A stretch of DNA of 9,257 nt. It comes from an uncultured Clostridia bacterium. GTDB lineage: Bacteria > Bacillota > Clostridia > Peptostreptococcales > Acidaminobacteraceae. A program made the position numbers and the translations under genes. Within the stretch, counting starts at the first letter, position 1; each line of letters opens with the position of its first letter. The notes below the pieces were generated by a model. The model made no database searches and was not told the origin of the DNA. It saw nothing but the letters and a program-made list of their open reading frames with translations. Shown here one piece after another: positions 1-5,799 of the stretch. The DNA lies in assembly GCA_937880545.1 (NCBI GenBank), contig CALFKA010000038.1, positions 1 to 9,257 of the forward strand. The letters are read 5' to 3'.

Positions 1-36
1 CCATTTGTCAATTTACACCATTATATGGACTCTATC
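1..36 (-). mobile_element. Putative terminus of an IS256-family insertion sequence (partial)
   Basis: Read on the minus strand from base 36 downward the sequence begins GATAGAGTCCATATAATGGT. This resembles the terminal inverted repeat of IS256 as I remember it (GATAAAGTCCGTATAATTGT), about 17 of 20 positions. The neighbouring DUF1648 reading frame loses family resemblance exactly here and stops seven codons later. The body of the element would lie beyond the left edge, so no transposase is visible and the family call rests on one terminus compared from memory. A contig breaking inside a multicopy IS would be normal. Confidence 0.5.
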
Positions 37-258
37 TCCTTGAAACTTTGCAAATGCAATAAAGTTAATAAGTAAATACGCAACCGGTGCTCCGTAAGTT
101 AAAGAAGTTTTAGCAATAGTACCATTAACATTACCCGATGAATCCCAATGTACAGGCACTACATCCGGTAATTTTTTACCAAATAGCAGAAAAATACCAA
201 TTGTAGCTAAACACAATATACTGCTGATGATTAGATGCTTAATTTTTGTTGATTTCAT
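13..258 (-). pseudogene. DUF1648-domain membrane protein, C-terminally truncated by a putative IS insertion
   Basis: The gene encodes 81 residues with an N-terminal membrane helix (about residues 8-26), then the DUF1648 signature: a Pro-rich turn and an 'HWDSSGNVNG' stretch at about residues 37-46, then a second hydrophobic segment (about 54-70). DUF1648 occurs in SdpI-type membrane proteins and their partners; its biochemical role is not known. The ATG at 258 is preceded by AGGAGAAATAAA, a good ribosome binding site, 10 bases after the SdpI-like gene, so it is the third gene of the operon. Native coding probably covers only 37-258 (74 codons). The last seven residues (DRVHIMV) come from the putative IS256-like terminus, which also supplies the stop. 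Family members I know of are longer, with further membrane helices, so I treat this as broken. A naturally short protein is the alternative. Confidence 0.6.
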
Positions 259-268
259 TTTATTTCTC

Positions 269-838
269 CTATTCTTTTTTTAATAGCACAATGGAATATA
301 TCAGTGGAATGACATATAGCAACATTACGGAACAAGCTATCCAAAACCATTTATTTGAAACACCAACAGAGAGTATCAAAACGCCAGATACAATCCACAA
401 ATAACCCGCCAACCTATGTACTTTAAACCATAATATAGGTCTATCTAAAAGCCAGAAAAATTTTAGTCCTACAAACCGACTCGGCTTTGTCTTTGGCAAA
501 TAATTTCCAACTACAATAATAATTAGAGCTACTACAACATGTATTATTTTCTGAATATCGTTTTCATCCGATTGACTGAGAACATAATGCCCATATTGTG
601 ATATAGCAAACAGTACAGGAACACTCATTGCAATAGGCAATACTAATTTATGTGGCAACCTATCTTTCTCTGCAAGTCTGCCACCTATAATATCTAAACC
701 TATACTAAATGCCGAAATCATCATTGGTAAAATATAAAACTCATAAAAACTAATTTCTCTATTTCCGCTAGTTAGCAAATATATACTTGTTGAAAAACTA
801 AGTAGTATTATTACCATATACCATTTTTTATTATTCAT
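269..838 (-). CDS. sdpI: SdpI-family integral membrane protein (probable bacteriocin immunity / signal sensor)
   Basis: A 189-residue, very hydrophobic protein with about six membrane segments (near residues 7-22, 33-52, 64-87, 97-112, 143-160 and 163-185). The SdpI hallmark GNYLPK lies at 111-116, followed by a charged loop, a Phe/Gly-rich stretch and the VHRLAG motif at 140-145, where family members usually have a Thr-His-Arg-Gly-like sequence. In Bacillus subtilis, SdpI protects against the SDP toxin and holds the repressor SdpR at the membrane when toxin is bound. The same role here is inference from homology and from the adjacent SdpR-like gene. The ATG at 838 has AAGGAG about six bases upstream and overlaps the repressor gene by eight bases, implying translational coupling. 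No sdpABC toxin genes are visible. DUF1648, often fused to SdpI, is encoded separately just downstream. The base composition is AT-rich, unlike the right half of the window. Confidence 0.82.
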   Translation of the reverse strand: MNNKKWYMVIILLSFSTSIYLLTSGNREISFYEFYILPMMISAFSIGLDIIGGRLAEKDRLPHKLVLPIAMSVPVLFAISQYGHYVLSQSDENDIQKIIHVVVALIIIVVGNYLPKTKPSRFVGLKFFWLLDRPILWFKVHRLAGYLWIVSGVLILSVGVSNKWFWIACSVMLLYVIPLIYSIVLLKKE

Positions 839-1103
839 TTTCTACTCCTTGAAACTGCGATAACCAAATTATCACTTCCTCAAATACAGATATATTTATG
901 TCATAGTATATAAAATTCTTATACTTCCTCTCTGTTACTAACTCTGCTTTTTTTAATAAGGATAAATGGTAAGAAATGGTCGAATTAGATAAATCATATT
1001 TTTCAGCAATCTCACCCGCTGTAAGTGATTTTTGTTTTAAAGAAAGTAAAATATCACGTCTTACAGGGTCTGCTAATGCTTTAAATGTAATTGGAAATCC
1101 CAC
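831..1103 (-). CDS. sdpR: ArsR/SdpR-family winged-helix repressor
   Basis: A 90-residue single-domain winged helix-turn-helix protein. It opens with 'FKALADPVRRDILLSL' (about residues 7-22), typical of ArsR regulators, then the helix-turn-helix 'LTAGEIAEKYDLSNSTISYHL' region (about 27-47) and a beta-wing ending in FIYYDIN (64-70). No Cys or His metal-site cluster is present, so it fits the SdpR autorepressor subgroup better than metal-sensing ArsR proteins. The start is GTG at 1103, with AGAGGT eight bases upstream. It is the first gene of the operon, overlapping the SdpI-like gene by eight bases. In B. subtilis, SdpR represses its own sdpRI operon and is relieved when SdpI binds toxin. The palindromes around the promoter just upstream suggest similar autoregulation, which is inference. 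Confidence 0.85.
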   Translation of the reverse strand: MGFPITFKALADPVRRDILLSLKQKSLTAGEIAEKYDLSNSTISYHLSLLKKAELVTERKYKNFIYYDINISVFEEVIIWLSQFQGVENE

Positions 1104-1145
1104 TAAATTTACCTCTTCTAATCTACTTTAATACTCGTCACGAAA

Positions 1146-1169
1146 CTATTTCGAATTATTTCTAAATAG
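1146..1169. promoter_or_regulatory. Imperfect 24-bp palindrome at the transcription start, second candidate operator
   Basis: The stretch begins CTATTTCGAA and ends AAATAG; 10 of 12 symmetric pairs are complementary. It abuts the -10 box and covers the predicted start of transcription, so a bound repressor would block RNA polymerase. It shares the 11-mer CTATTTCGAAT with the upstream palindrome, supporting recognition of both by one protein. Confidence 0.5.
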
Positions 1170-1198
1170 ATCATATTATCATATTCAAAATATGTCAA
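1170..1198 (-). promoter_or_regulatory. Near-consensus sigma-70/sigma-A promoter of the sdp-like operon
   Basis: On the minus strand a perfect -35 box TTGACA (1198-1193) is followed after 17 bases by a -10 box TATGAT (1175-1170), five of six consensus bases. Transcription should begin near 1163, giving a leader of about 60 bases before the GTG at 1103. This is a strong promoter, as expected for an operon that is tightly repressed and then quickly released. Confidence 0.82.
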
Positions 1199-1204
1199 TT
1201 CTAT

Positions 1205-1220
1205 TTCGAATATATTCGAA
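1205..1220. promoter_or_regulatory. Perfect 16-bp palindrome upstream of -35, candidate repressor operator
   Basis: TTCGAATATATTCGAA is its own reverse complement. It ends seven bases upstream of the -35 box of the sdp-like promoter. The preceding bases make the 11-mer CTATTTCGAAT (1201-1211), which recurs at 1146-1156 on the other side of the promoter. ArsR-family dimers bind such AT-rich palindromes. Assignment to the adjacent SdpR-like protein is inference. Confidence 0.6.
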
Positions 1221-1263
1221 TTTATATTTACTACCTTACTTTCCAAACTAAAAAGAACAGTTC

Positions 1264-1288
1264 ACTTACTCAAGTGTTCTACTTACTC
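1264..1288. repeat. Short direct repeats ACTTACTC (two copies here, a third at 2011-2018)
   Basis: ACTTACTC occurs at 1264-1271, 1281-1288 and 2011-2018, always in the same orientation. Around the second and third copies the similarity extends imperfectly (GTTCTACTTACTCCG against GGTCCCACTTACTCTG). The copies flank the IS30 remnant, so they may be decayed element ends, but they are direct rather than inverted. The first copy sits in a weak hairpin (CACTT, loop, AAGTG at 1263-1276). The meaning is uncertain. Confidence 0.35.
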
Positions 1289-1365
1289 CGGAAGCACCTA
1301 GGGGCGCGTCTACTCTGGCAATAGTCAATGCTGAGAGGGGATGCTACTTCCCCAGAAGGTTTTCC

Positions 1366-1955
1366 GTGGCTAAGAAGAAACATTTAACCCTGTCGAATCG
1401 AACCTTGGCAGCGGCACCAGCTTTCGCGCCATCGTCAAGGAGCTGAAAAAAAGTCCTTCTACCATCGCCCGGGAGGTGAAAGAAAAGAGCGTCTCTCGCT
1501 CCGTCAGGGTCACACTCTCTATGCGATCAAACAGGATCTCGGCGAGAGATCAGCTCCCCTGCAGCATCTCTACCCTCTACCGTCTGATTGAGGGGGAGAA
1601 CTGGACGCCCGCAACCTCTATCTTCCCCGAAAGGTCCGCTTCAAGCCCGTTAGACCCAAGAGAAGGCACAAGGTGGATAAGAGTTGTCGGATCGGTAGAA
1701 CGTGGAAAGACTATCAAGCCTTTCTCGAGAGGGAGGATCCTCCCGAAGGGCGAACCCAACGATCCATGGGCACAAGAGCGTCTCAACGAAGCCTGTGACC
1801 ACCTCAACAGCTACCCCAGAAAAGCATTGAAGGATACGTCACCCCACGTATCCTTCGCATTCTACATGGGGAAGGAATGGGGAAAGCGGCTGAAGTGGCA
1901 GGTCGTCGAGTTGTCTCAGATTTGCCTGACGCCGACGCTAGCACCCATCGAATAG
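1366..1955 (+). pseudogene. Decayed IS30-family transposase, frameshifted and lacking the catalytic core
   Basis: Pieces of one IS30-type transposase can be read in order by changing frame. From GTG at 1366 (AGAAGG upstream): VAKKKHLTLSNRTL. From 1413: GTSFRAIVKELKKSPSTIAREVK, the N-terminal helix-turn-helix. From 1502: RQGHTLYAIKQDLGER. From about 1560: CSISTLYRLIEG. From 1604: DARNLYLPRKVRFKP, running on to KVDKSCRIGRTW and a YQAFLERED stretch. From about 1770: an ERLNEACDHLNSYPRKAL stretch through to the C-terminus, ending TPTLAPIE. The segment carrying the DDE catalytic residues, normally between the fifth and sixth pieces, is absent, as is part of the region after the helix-turn-helix. 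Intact family members have roughly 330-350 residues. The frame of the longest open stretch begins at a GTG at 1476, but it is not a functional protein. G+C is near half, unlike the AT-rich block to the left. Confidence 0.8.
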
Positions 1956-2310
1956 TCACTCACTTTTGCTAAACCACGAAGGAGCATCCACCTCGCAAAA
2001 CAGGGGTCCCACTTACTCTGAAAAAATCGTTTTTTCAGAGGGATCTCCTCTTTGGGCGCCTATTTTTCCTTCTCACCCGATAGAATTATCTCAAGTTACC
2101 TCGAAACGGGGAGTTTTTGTTGCGTAGTGGGACGAGAAAGAAGTGAAGAAATGCCGGAACATAACGAATGGTTTGTTTTTTCAATGGGTATTGCGTTTAC
2201 TTTGAAATCTAACGTATGCTTCTCCTTCTATCTGATCCTAAATCGTTGTATGAGGAGTACAGAACCAGTGGCATACTTCTGTTGGCTTCTTCAATTTGTT
2301 CGCTTTTATA
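1956..2310. other. Intergenic region between IS30 remnant and operon, no gene recognised
   Basis: The first part is probably the right flank of the decayed insertion sequence, including a third ACTTACTC copy and a perfect hairpin at 2016-2040. Open frames exist here (for example 2052-2318, and a hydrophobic frame starting at 2216), but none has a convincing ribosome binding site or recognisable family. The operon promoter begins at the right edge. I see no RNA gene or riboswitch-like fold by eye. Confidence 0.5.
2016..2040. repeat. Perfect 11-bp inverted repeat with 3-base loop
   Basis: CTCTGAAAAAA, loop TCG, TTTTTTCAGAG: every pair of the 11-base stem is complementary. The T tract lies inside the stem and is followed by GGATC rather than more T residues, so it is not a standard intrinsic terminator. 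It directly follows the third ACTTACTC copy, so it could mark the old end of the insertion sequence. It could also act as a weak transcription barrier ahead of the operon. Confidence 0.55.
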
Positions 2311-2319
2311 TGGTATAAT
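2311..2319 (+). promoter_or_regulatory. Extended -10 promoter (TGGTATAAT) of the six-gene operon
   Basis: TGG immediately followed by TATAAT matches the extended -10 consensus TGnTATAAT exactly. Extended -10 promoters do not need a good -35 box, and only poor candidates (TTCAAT or TCAATT near 2290-2296) are seen. The A seven bases after the -10 box is the A of the first gene's ATG at 2326, so the transcript is predicted to begin at, or within a base or two of, the start codon. Confidence 0.7.
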
Positions 2320-2325
2320 TTGGGC

Positions 2326-3864
2326 ATGGAAATCCTCTTTATTGCCATTAATGCCAAATACATTCATCGGAATCTGGCGCTTGATCAACTCCAAGCAATC
2401 TGCTTCGAAAGAGGCATCAACTGCAAACTTCACGAGTCAAATATCTCTCAGGGTGTCCGTGACATCCTGCTTTCATGTGACTTTGAATCTTTCGATCACG
2501 TATTTTTCTCCGTCTATTTATGGAATGAAGCGATGGTAAGAGAGCTGGCAGAAGATATAAAGCGCATCAAGCCTGACATACGCTTATTTGCCGGCGGACC
2601 TCAGGCGTATAGTCGACCGCACGACTATCTGCCTTTATTTGATGGTGTCATCATGGGGGATGGGGAAGCTCCTTTTGCATCGATTCTCGATGCGCCTGAG
2701 GAGCCCAAAAGGTGGTTACGCGTCTCGACCGGAGATCATATAACTCCACTCTATTTTGAGAAAGATTTAGACAGATGGCCAGCACCTCCTGTCATGGGGG
2801 AGCATCAGATTTTGTATTATGAGAGCTCACGTGGTTGTCCGCACCACTGCTCTTATTGTCTGAGTGCAGGAACCCCCCTTGTCACCCGTGATCTTTCACG
2901 AGTCAAAGAAGATCTGACTCGTTTGGTAGATGCGGAGGTGAAATTAGTTAAGTTTGTCGACAGAAGTTTCAATGCAAATCTTAAGAGAGCCTTGGAAATT
3001 ATAGATATGATTAAGTCCCTTGACCGAGGCATAACGACCTTTCATCTGGAGCTGACGCCGACAGGCCTGAAACAGGAGCTCCTCCATGCGCTTAATGACG
3101 CAAGAAGGGGACTCTTTCGCTATGAGATCGGGATACAGTCAGTAAGTGATGAAGTCAACCTACAGGTGTCACGCCACTTTAAAAAAGCAAACTACTGGCC
3201 AGACCTTGAGCGCTTCATGAAAGAAGCTCCGGGAGAAAAACATCTTGATATGATCGTGGGGATACCTGGAAGTACAAAAGAAAACATTGAAGAGAGCCTC
3301 AATGCATTAGGAGAGCTACGTCCGGAAGAACTTCAATTGGGTTTTTTAAAAGTATTGCCGGGAACCCCTCTTGGAGATCATGCAAAAGACCTTGGCATTA
3401 TACATGGCTCCAGACCCCCTTATGAAGTCTTGGGAACACCGGATCTTTCTTTTGAGGAAATCAAATTTCTTAAAAGAGTGGAGAGAAATATGGACCTCTT
3501 CCATCCGGACTCGATCCCCTTTACCCTAGATATGCTCTTAAGCAGATACACGACATTTGACATCTATAAAAAACTGGCAGAAGAACTGCCGGATCTTCGA
3601 AGGGCAACATTTGCCAGACGCTTAAAAGCGCTGGAATCTTGTTTTCCTTCCGATCTTACGAAAGAAACACTGGAACTTGATTACTTGAGAAAACGTAGAT
3701 CTCCCAGGTCTCTGTTCTTTCCTGAACGCTTCGGGGGGTATGAAAAAGGCAGAGTGGTCTACGAGGGGTATTTTGACGGACAACAATTGCAGAGAGAGCC
3801 AGTTTCGATCCGGATTGATCAGAAACTATCACTTGTCGAATTCATAGGCAGAGGGGAATCATGA
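2326..3864 (+). CDS. B12-binding-domain radical SAM protein, DUF4080 type
   Basis: A 512-residue protein. The N-terminal cobalamin-binding-like Rossmann region begins MEILFIAINAKYIHRNLAL and runs to about residue 130, including the FAGGPQAY and GDGEAPF stretches. The radical SAM domain follows, with the [4Fe-4S] motif CPHHCSYC (Cys171, Cys175, Cys178) after a YYESSRG lead-in. The C-terminal part (about 360-510) resembles DUF4080, found in this family in Firmicutes. Such proteins cleave S-adenosylmethionine to start radical reactions, and some B12-dependent members are methylases. The substrate of this subgroup is unknown to me. I chose ATG 2326 because the family's N-terminus starts there. 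An in-frame TTG at 2296 lies upstream of the promoter's -10 box and adds only unrelated residues. There is no Shine-Dalgarno before 2326; with the -10 box at 2314-2319, a leaderless mRNA is likely. The stop overlaps nadK by four bases (ATGA). Confidence 0.88.
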   Translation: MEILFIAINAKYIHRNLALDQLQAICFERGINCKLHESNISQGVRDILLSCDFESFDHVFFSVYLWNEAMVRELAEDIKRIKPDIRLFAGGPQAYSRPHDYLPLFDGVIMGDGEAPFASILDAPEEPKRWLRVSTGDHITPLYFEKDLDRWPAPPVMGEHQILYYESSRGCPHHCSYCLSAGTPLVTRDLSRVKEDLTRLVDAEVKLVKFVDRSFNANLKRALEIIDMIKSLDRGITTFHLELTPTGLKQELLHALNDARRGLFRYEIGIQSVSDEVNLQVSRHFKKANYWPDLERFMKEAPGEKHLDMIVGIPGSTKENIEESLNALGELRPEELQLGFLKVLPGTPLGDHAKDLGIIHGSRPPYEVLGTPDLSFEEIKFLKRVERNMDLFHPDSIPFTLDMLLSRYTTFDIYKKLAEELPDLRRATFARRLKALESCFPSDLTKETLELDYLRKRRSPRSLFFPERFGGYEKGRVVYEGYFDGQQLQREPVSIRIDQKLSLVEFIGRGES

Positions 3865-4721
3865 AGCGCGTATTTGTCTACAACAACCGGGTGCAAGAAA
3901 GTCTTGAAGTCAAGACCAAAGTCATGAACATGCTTCGTAAGAACAGATTTATTTTGACGAAAAAAAACCCGGAGGTTATTCTCGTCATTGGCGGAGACGG
4001 CACGATGCTCAGCGCTATCCGCTCACTTGGCGACCTGGAAATCCCATTTCTCGGGGTCAACACGGGAAGCCTTGGGTTTCTACCTGGACTTCTGCCCAAT
4101 GAGATCGACAAACTTCCAAAACTCCTTGGAGAGGAACAGTATTTTTCAGACTCATTTCCTCTGCTGGAAGTTAAGTCCCTCACGGTGAAAGGGAAAGAGG
4201 TCACCAATTACGCCTTTAACGAGATGATTATCAAACACTACAATCCTCGGTTGATGGAAGCTCATATCTACATCAACGGAAGACCATTTAACTATTTTAC
4301 GGGTGATGGACTGATCGTTTCGACGCCCATCGGTACGACAGGCTACGCCATTTGGGCAGGCGGTGCTGCCATTCACTCAGAGCTCGATGTGTTTCAGATC
4401 ACACCACTGCAACCAAACGATAATCGGATCAACCGTCCACTTAAGAACAGCCTTGTATTGCCGGCTGACAGTGAGATTCTCATCAAGGTCGTCCTGGCGC
4501 ACAGACGGAGCGCTATGGTCGCCTGCGACGGAGTCGTCGTCAGTGAAGATCATGTTCAGGATGTGTGTATCCGCTTAGCAGACAGAAGGGTGAAAATCCT
4601 GCGCGCCGGGAAGTCAAGTTATTTTGACTTGTACCGCAACAAGATCATTGATAAGAATATCTACCGCTACTTGCAGGAGGGAGATGAGGAGCCCGAAGAT
4701 GAAGACACCATGGACGAATGA
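3861..4721 (+). CDS. nadK: NAD kinase (ATP/polyphosphate-NAD kinase)
   Basis: A 286-residue cytoplasmic enzyme that phosphorylates NAD to NADP, the only known route to NADP. The catalytic GGDGT motif is at residues 44-48 (Asp46), followed by IPFLGVNTGSLGFL (61-74), the conserved Asn-Glu pair at 120-121, and the TGDGLIVSTP-IGTTGY glycine-rich NAD-binding loop at about 147-162, continuing into AGG. Length is normal for the family. The acidic tail (about 274-286, rich in Glu and Asp) is extra and overlaps the next start. AGAGGGG precedes the ATG, which overlaps the radical SAM stop by four bases. In many Clostridia nadK sits near recN, argR and a hemolysin-like methylase gene; none of these is seen here. 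The placement with fermentation genes may link NADP supply to that metabolism, which is inference. Confidence 0.95.
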   Translation: MKRVFVYNNRVQESLEVKTKVMNMLRKNRFILTKKNPEVILVIGGDGTMLSAIRSLGDLEIPFLGVNTGSLGFLPGLLPNEIDKLPKLLGEEQYFSDSFPLLEVKSLTVKGKEVTNYAFNEMIIKHYNPRLMEAHIYINGRPFNYFTGDGLIVSTPIGTTGYAIWAGGAAIHSELDVFQITPLQPNDNRINRPLKNSLVLPADSEILIKVVLAHRRSAMVACDGVVVSEDHVQDVCIRLADRRVKILRAGKSSYFDLYRNKIIDKNIYRYLQEGDEEPEDEDTMDE

Positions 4722-5799
4722 ATTATCACGTGTCGTATTTCTTGAATTGAGACGCGATATTCAATTGGGAAAACTGACGATACCTGAAGGCTTTGCTCTG
4801 CCTGTACTCTATGAACTGATTGAAGAAAAAGTCATAAGTGGTCAGAGTGGTGACTTTACAAGTACTGAGGTCCTCAGAGGGATTCTCCTTCTCTTTGGAC
4901 TTGATGAGGATTTTCAGGACAAAGAAACCTATGCGTCCATCGTCTCAAGCCTTGAAGAGGAAGCAGGTAGTCTATTTGCTTTTTTTGTTCAAACCGCAGA
5001 GACAGACGAAAAACTCGCCTTTCTTTTCAGCCTTGGTTATTATCATTTGGGGCTTTCTGATCCCATGACCATACTCTATACAGCAGAACTGGCCGACAAT
5101 CTCTACAAAGAAAGCGAGGATATCCTATTAAGTGATATCGCTTTTTCTCTTTATAAAGAGACACATGCGCTCCAGCCTTCCTGGCAGAGCGACTATCACT
5201 TGGCCTACCACTACTACAATCGAGATCGCTTTGATAAAGCCCTGGAGCATATCGCTGCGTGTTATGACAGCCTGCCCACAGATGAGTTACAGACGGAAGT
5301 TACGCAACTCTTGGCTCTGAGTGAACAGAAGATGGTGTTTGAACAGGGAAGAGAACTTTTTTTTAAAGAGCGTTTTGAGGAAGCCGTATTAAAGTTCCAG
5401 TCGCTCGAAGAAGAGTTTCCCGGCTGGTATCAATTGCATTTTTTTATGGGTCTTAGCTACCGGATGCTGCAGCAGTATTCGCGTGCGCTGGCTTCTTTTT
5501 ATAGGGCTCTCTCTCTCAAAAGAGACGATCCACAGCTTTACAACGAAATGGCAATATGCCACTTGATGCTGGAAGAGCCACTTGAGGCGGAACCTCTGAT
5601 CGAAGCAGCTCTTCAACTCGACAGAGACAATCCCGAACTTCTATGTAACCGTGCTATCGTATATTTGCGCACGGACAGACTAAAACAAGCCCGAACGGAT
5701 CTAGAAAAAGCAAGAGAACTTGACCCAGCAGATGACCTCTATGTCAACTGGTTGGATTATGTTCTGCGAAAGGAGAAAGAAATTGCAACACCTCACTGA
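4699..5799 (+). CDS. Tetratricopeptide-repeat protein of unknown specific function
   Basis: A 366-residue acidic protein without signal peptide or membrane segment, so probably cytoplasmic. The N-terminal 140 residues are helical and match no family I recognise. The rest holds about five TPR-like units (roughly 163-193, 212-240, 245-275, 279-309 and 312-343). Typical features are 'YHLAYHYYNRDRFDKALEHI', FFMGLSYRMLQQYSRALASF, and 'CNRAIVYLRTDRLKQARTDL' followed by ELDP. TPR arrays bind partner proteins; the partner here is unknown. I chose ATG 4699 because GAGGAG lies seven bases upstream. An in-frame ATG at 4684 has a GGAGG only three or four bases away, too close, and the frame is open further up only inside nadK. 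The start overlaps nadK by 23 bases and the stop overlaps ptb by 17, so translation is probably coupled. It could be an assembly or regulatory factor for the enzymes, but nothing in the sequence proves it. Confidence 0.85.
   Translation: MKTPWTNELSRVVFLELRRDIQLGKLTIPEGFALPVLYELIEEKVISGQSGDFTSTEVLRGILLLFGLDEDFQDKETYASIVSSLEEEAGSLFAFFVQTAETDEKLAFLFSLGYYHLGLSDPMTILYTAELADNLYKESEDILLSDIAFSLYKETHALQPSWQSDYHLAYHYYNRDRFDKALEHIAACYDSLPTDELQTEVTQLLALSEQKMVFEQGRELFFKERFEEAVLKFQSLEEEFPGWYQLHFFMGLSYRMLQQYSRALASFYRALSLKRDDPQLYNEMAICHLMLEEPLEAEPLIEAALQLDRDNPELLCNRAIVYLRTDRLKQARTDLEKARELDPADDLYVNWLDYVLRKEKEIATPH

Noticed and set aside
1577..1807. Minus-strand open frame of 76 codons inside the IS30 remnant
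   Set aside because: It is antisense to recognisable IS30 transposase pieces and matches no known protein pattern.
2016..2040. Hairpin read as an intrinsic terminator
   Set aside because: The T tract is within the stem and is not followed by T residues on either strand, so it does not fit the standard model. It is kept only as an inverted repeat.
2052..2318. 88-residue open frame in the intergenic region
   Set aside because: It has no ribosome binding site, low-complexity and unfamiliar composition, and it runs through the hairpin flank and the operon promoter; its stop is made by the TATAAT box.
2296..2325. Upstream TTG start adding 10 residues to the radical SAM protein
   Set aside because: There is no ribosome binding site, the added residues are unlike the family, and the codon lies upstream of the -10 box so it would not be transcribed from that promoter.
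2216..2539. Hydrophobic open frame (SDPKSLYEEYRTSGILLLAS region) that could look like the tail of a membrane protein
   Set aside because: It lacks a ribosome binding site, follows an in-frame stop, and most of its length overlaps the radical SAM gene out of frame. A gene fragment is possible but cannot be supported.
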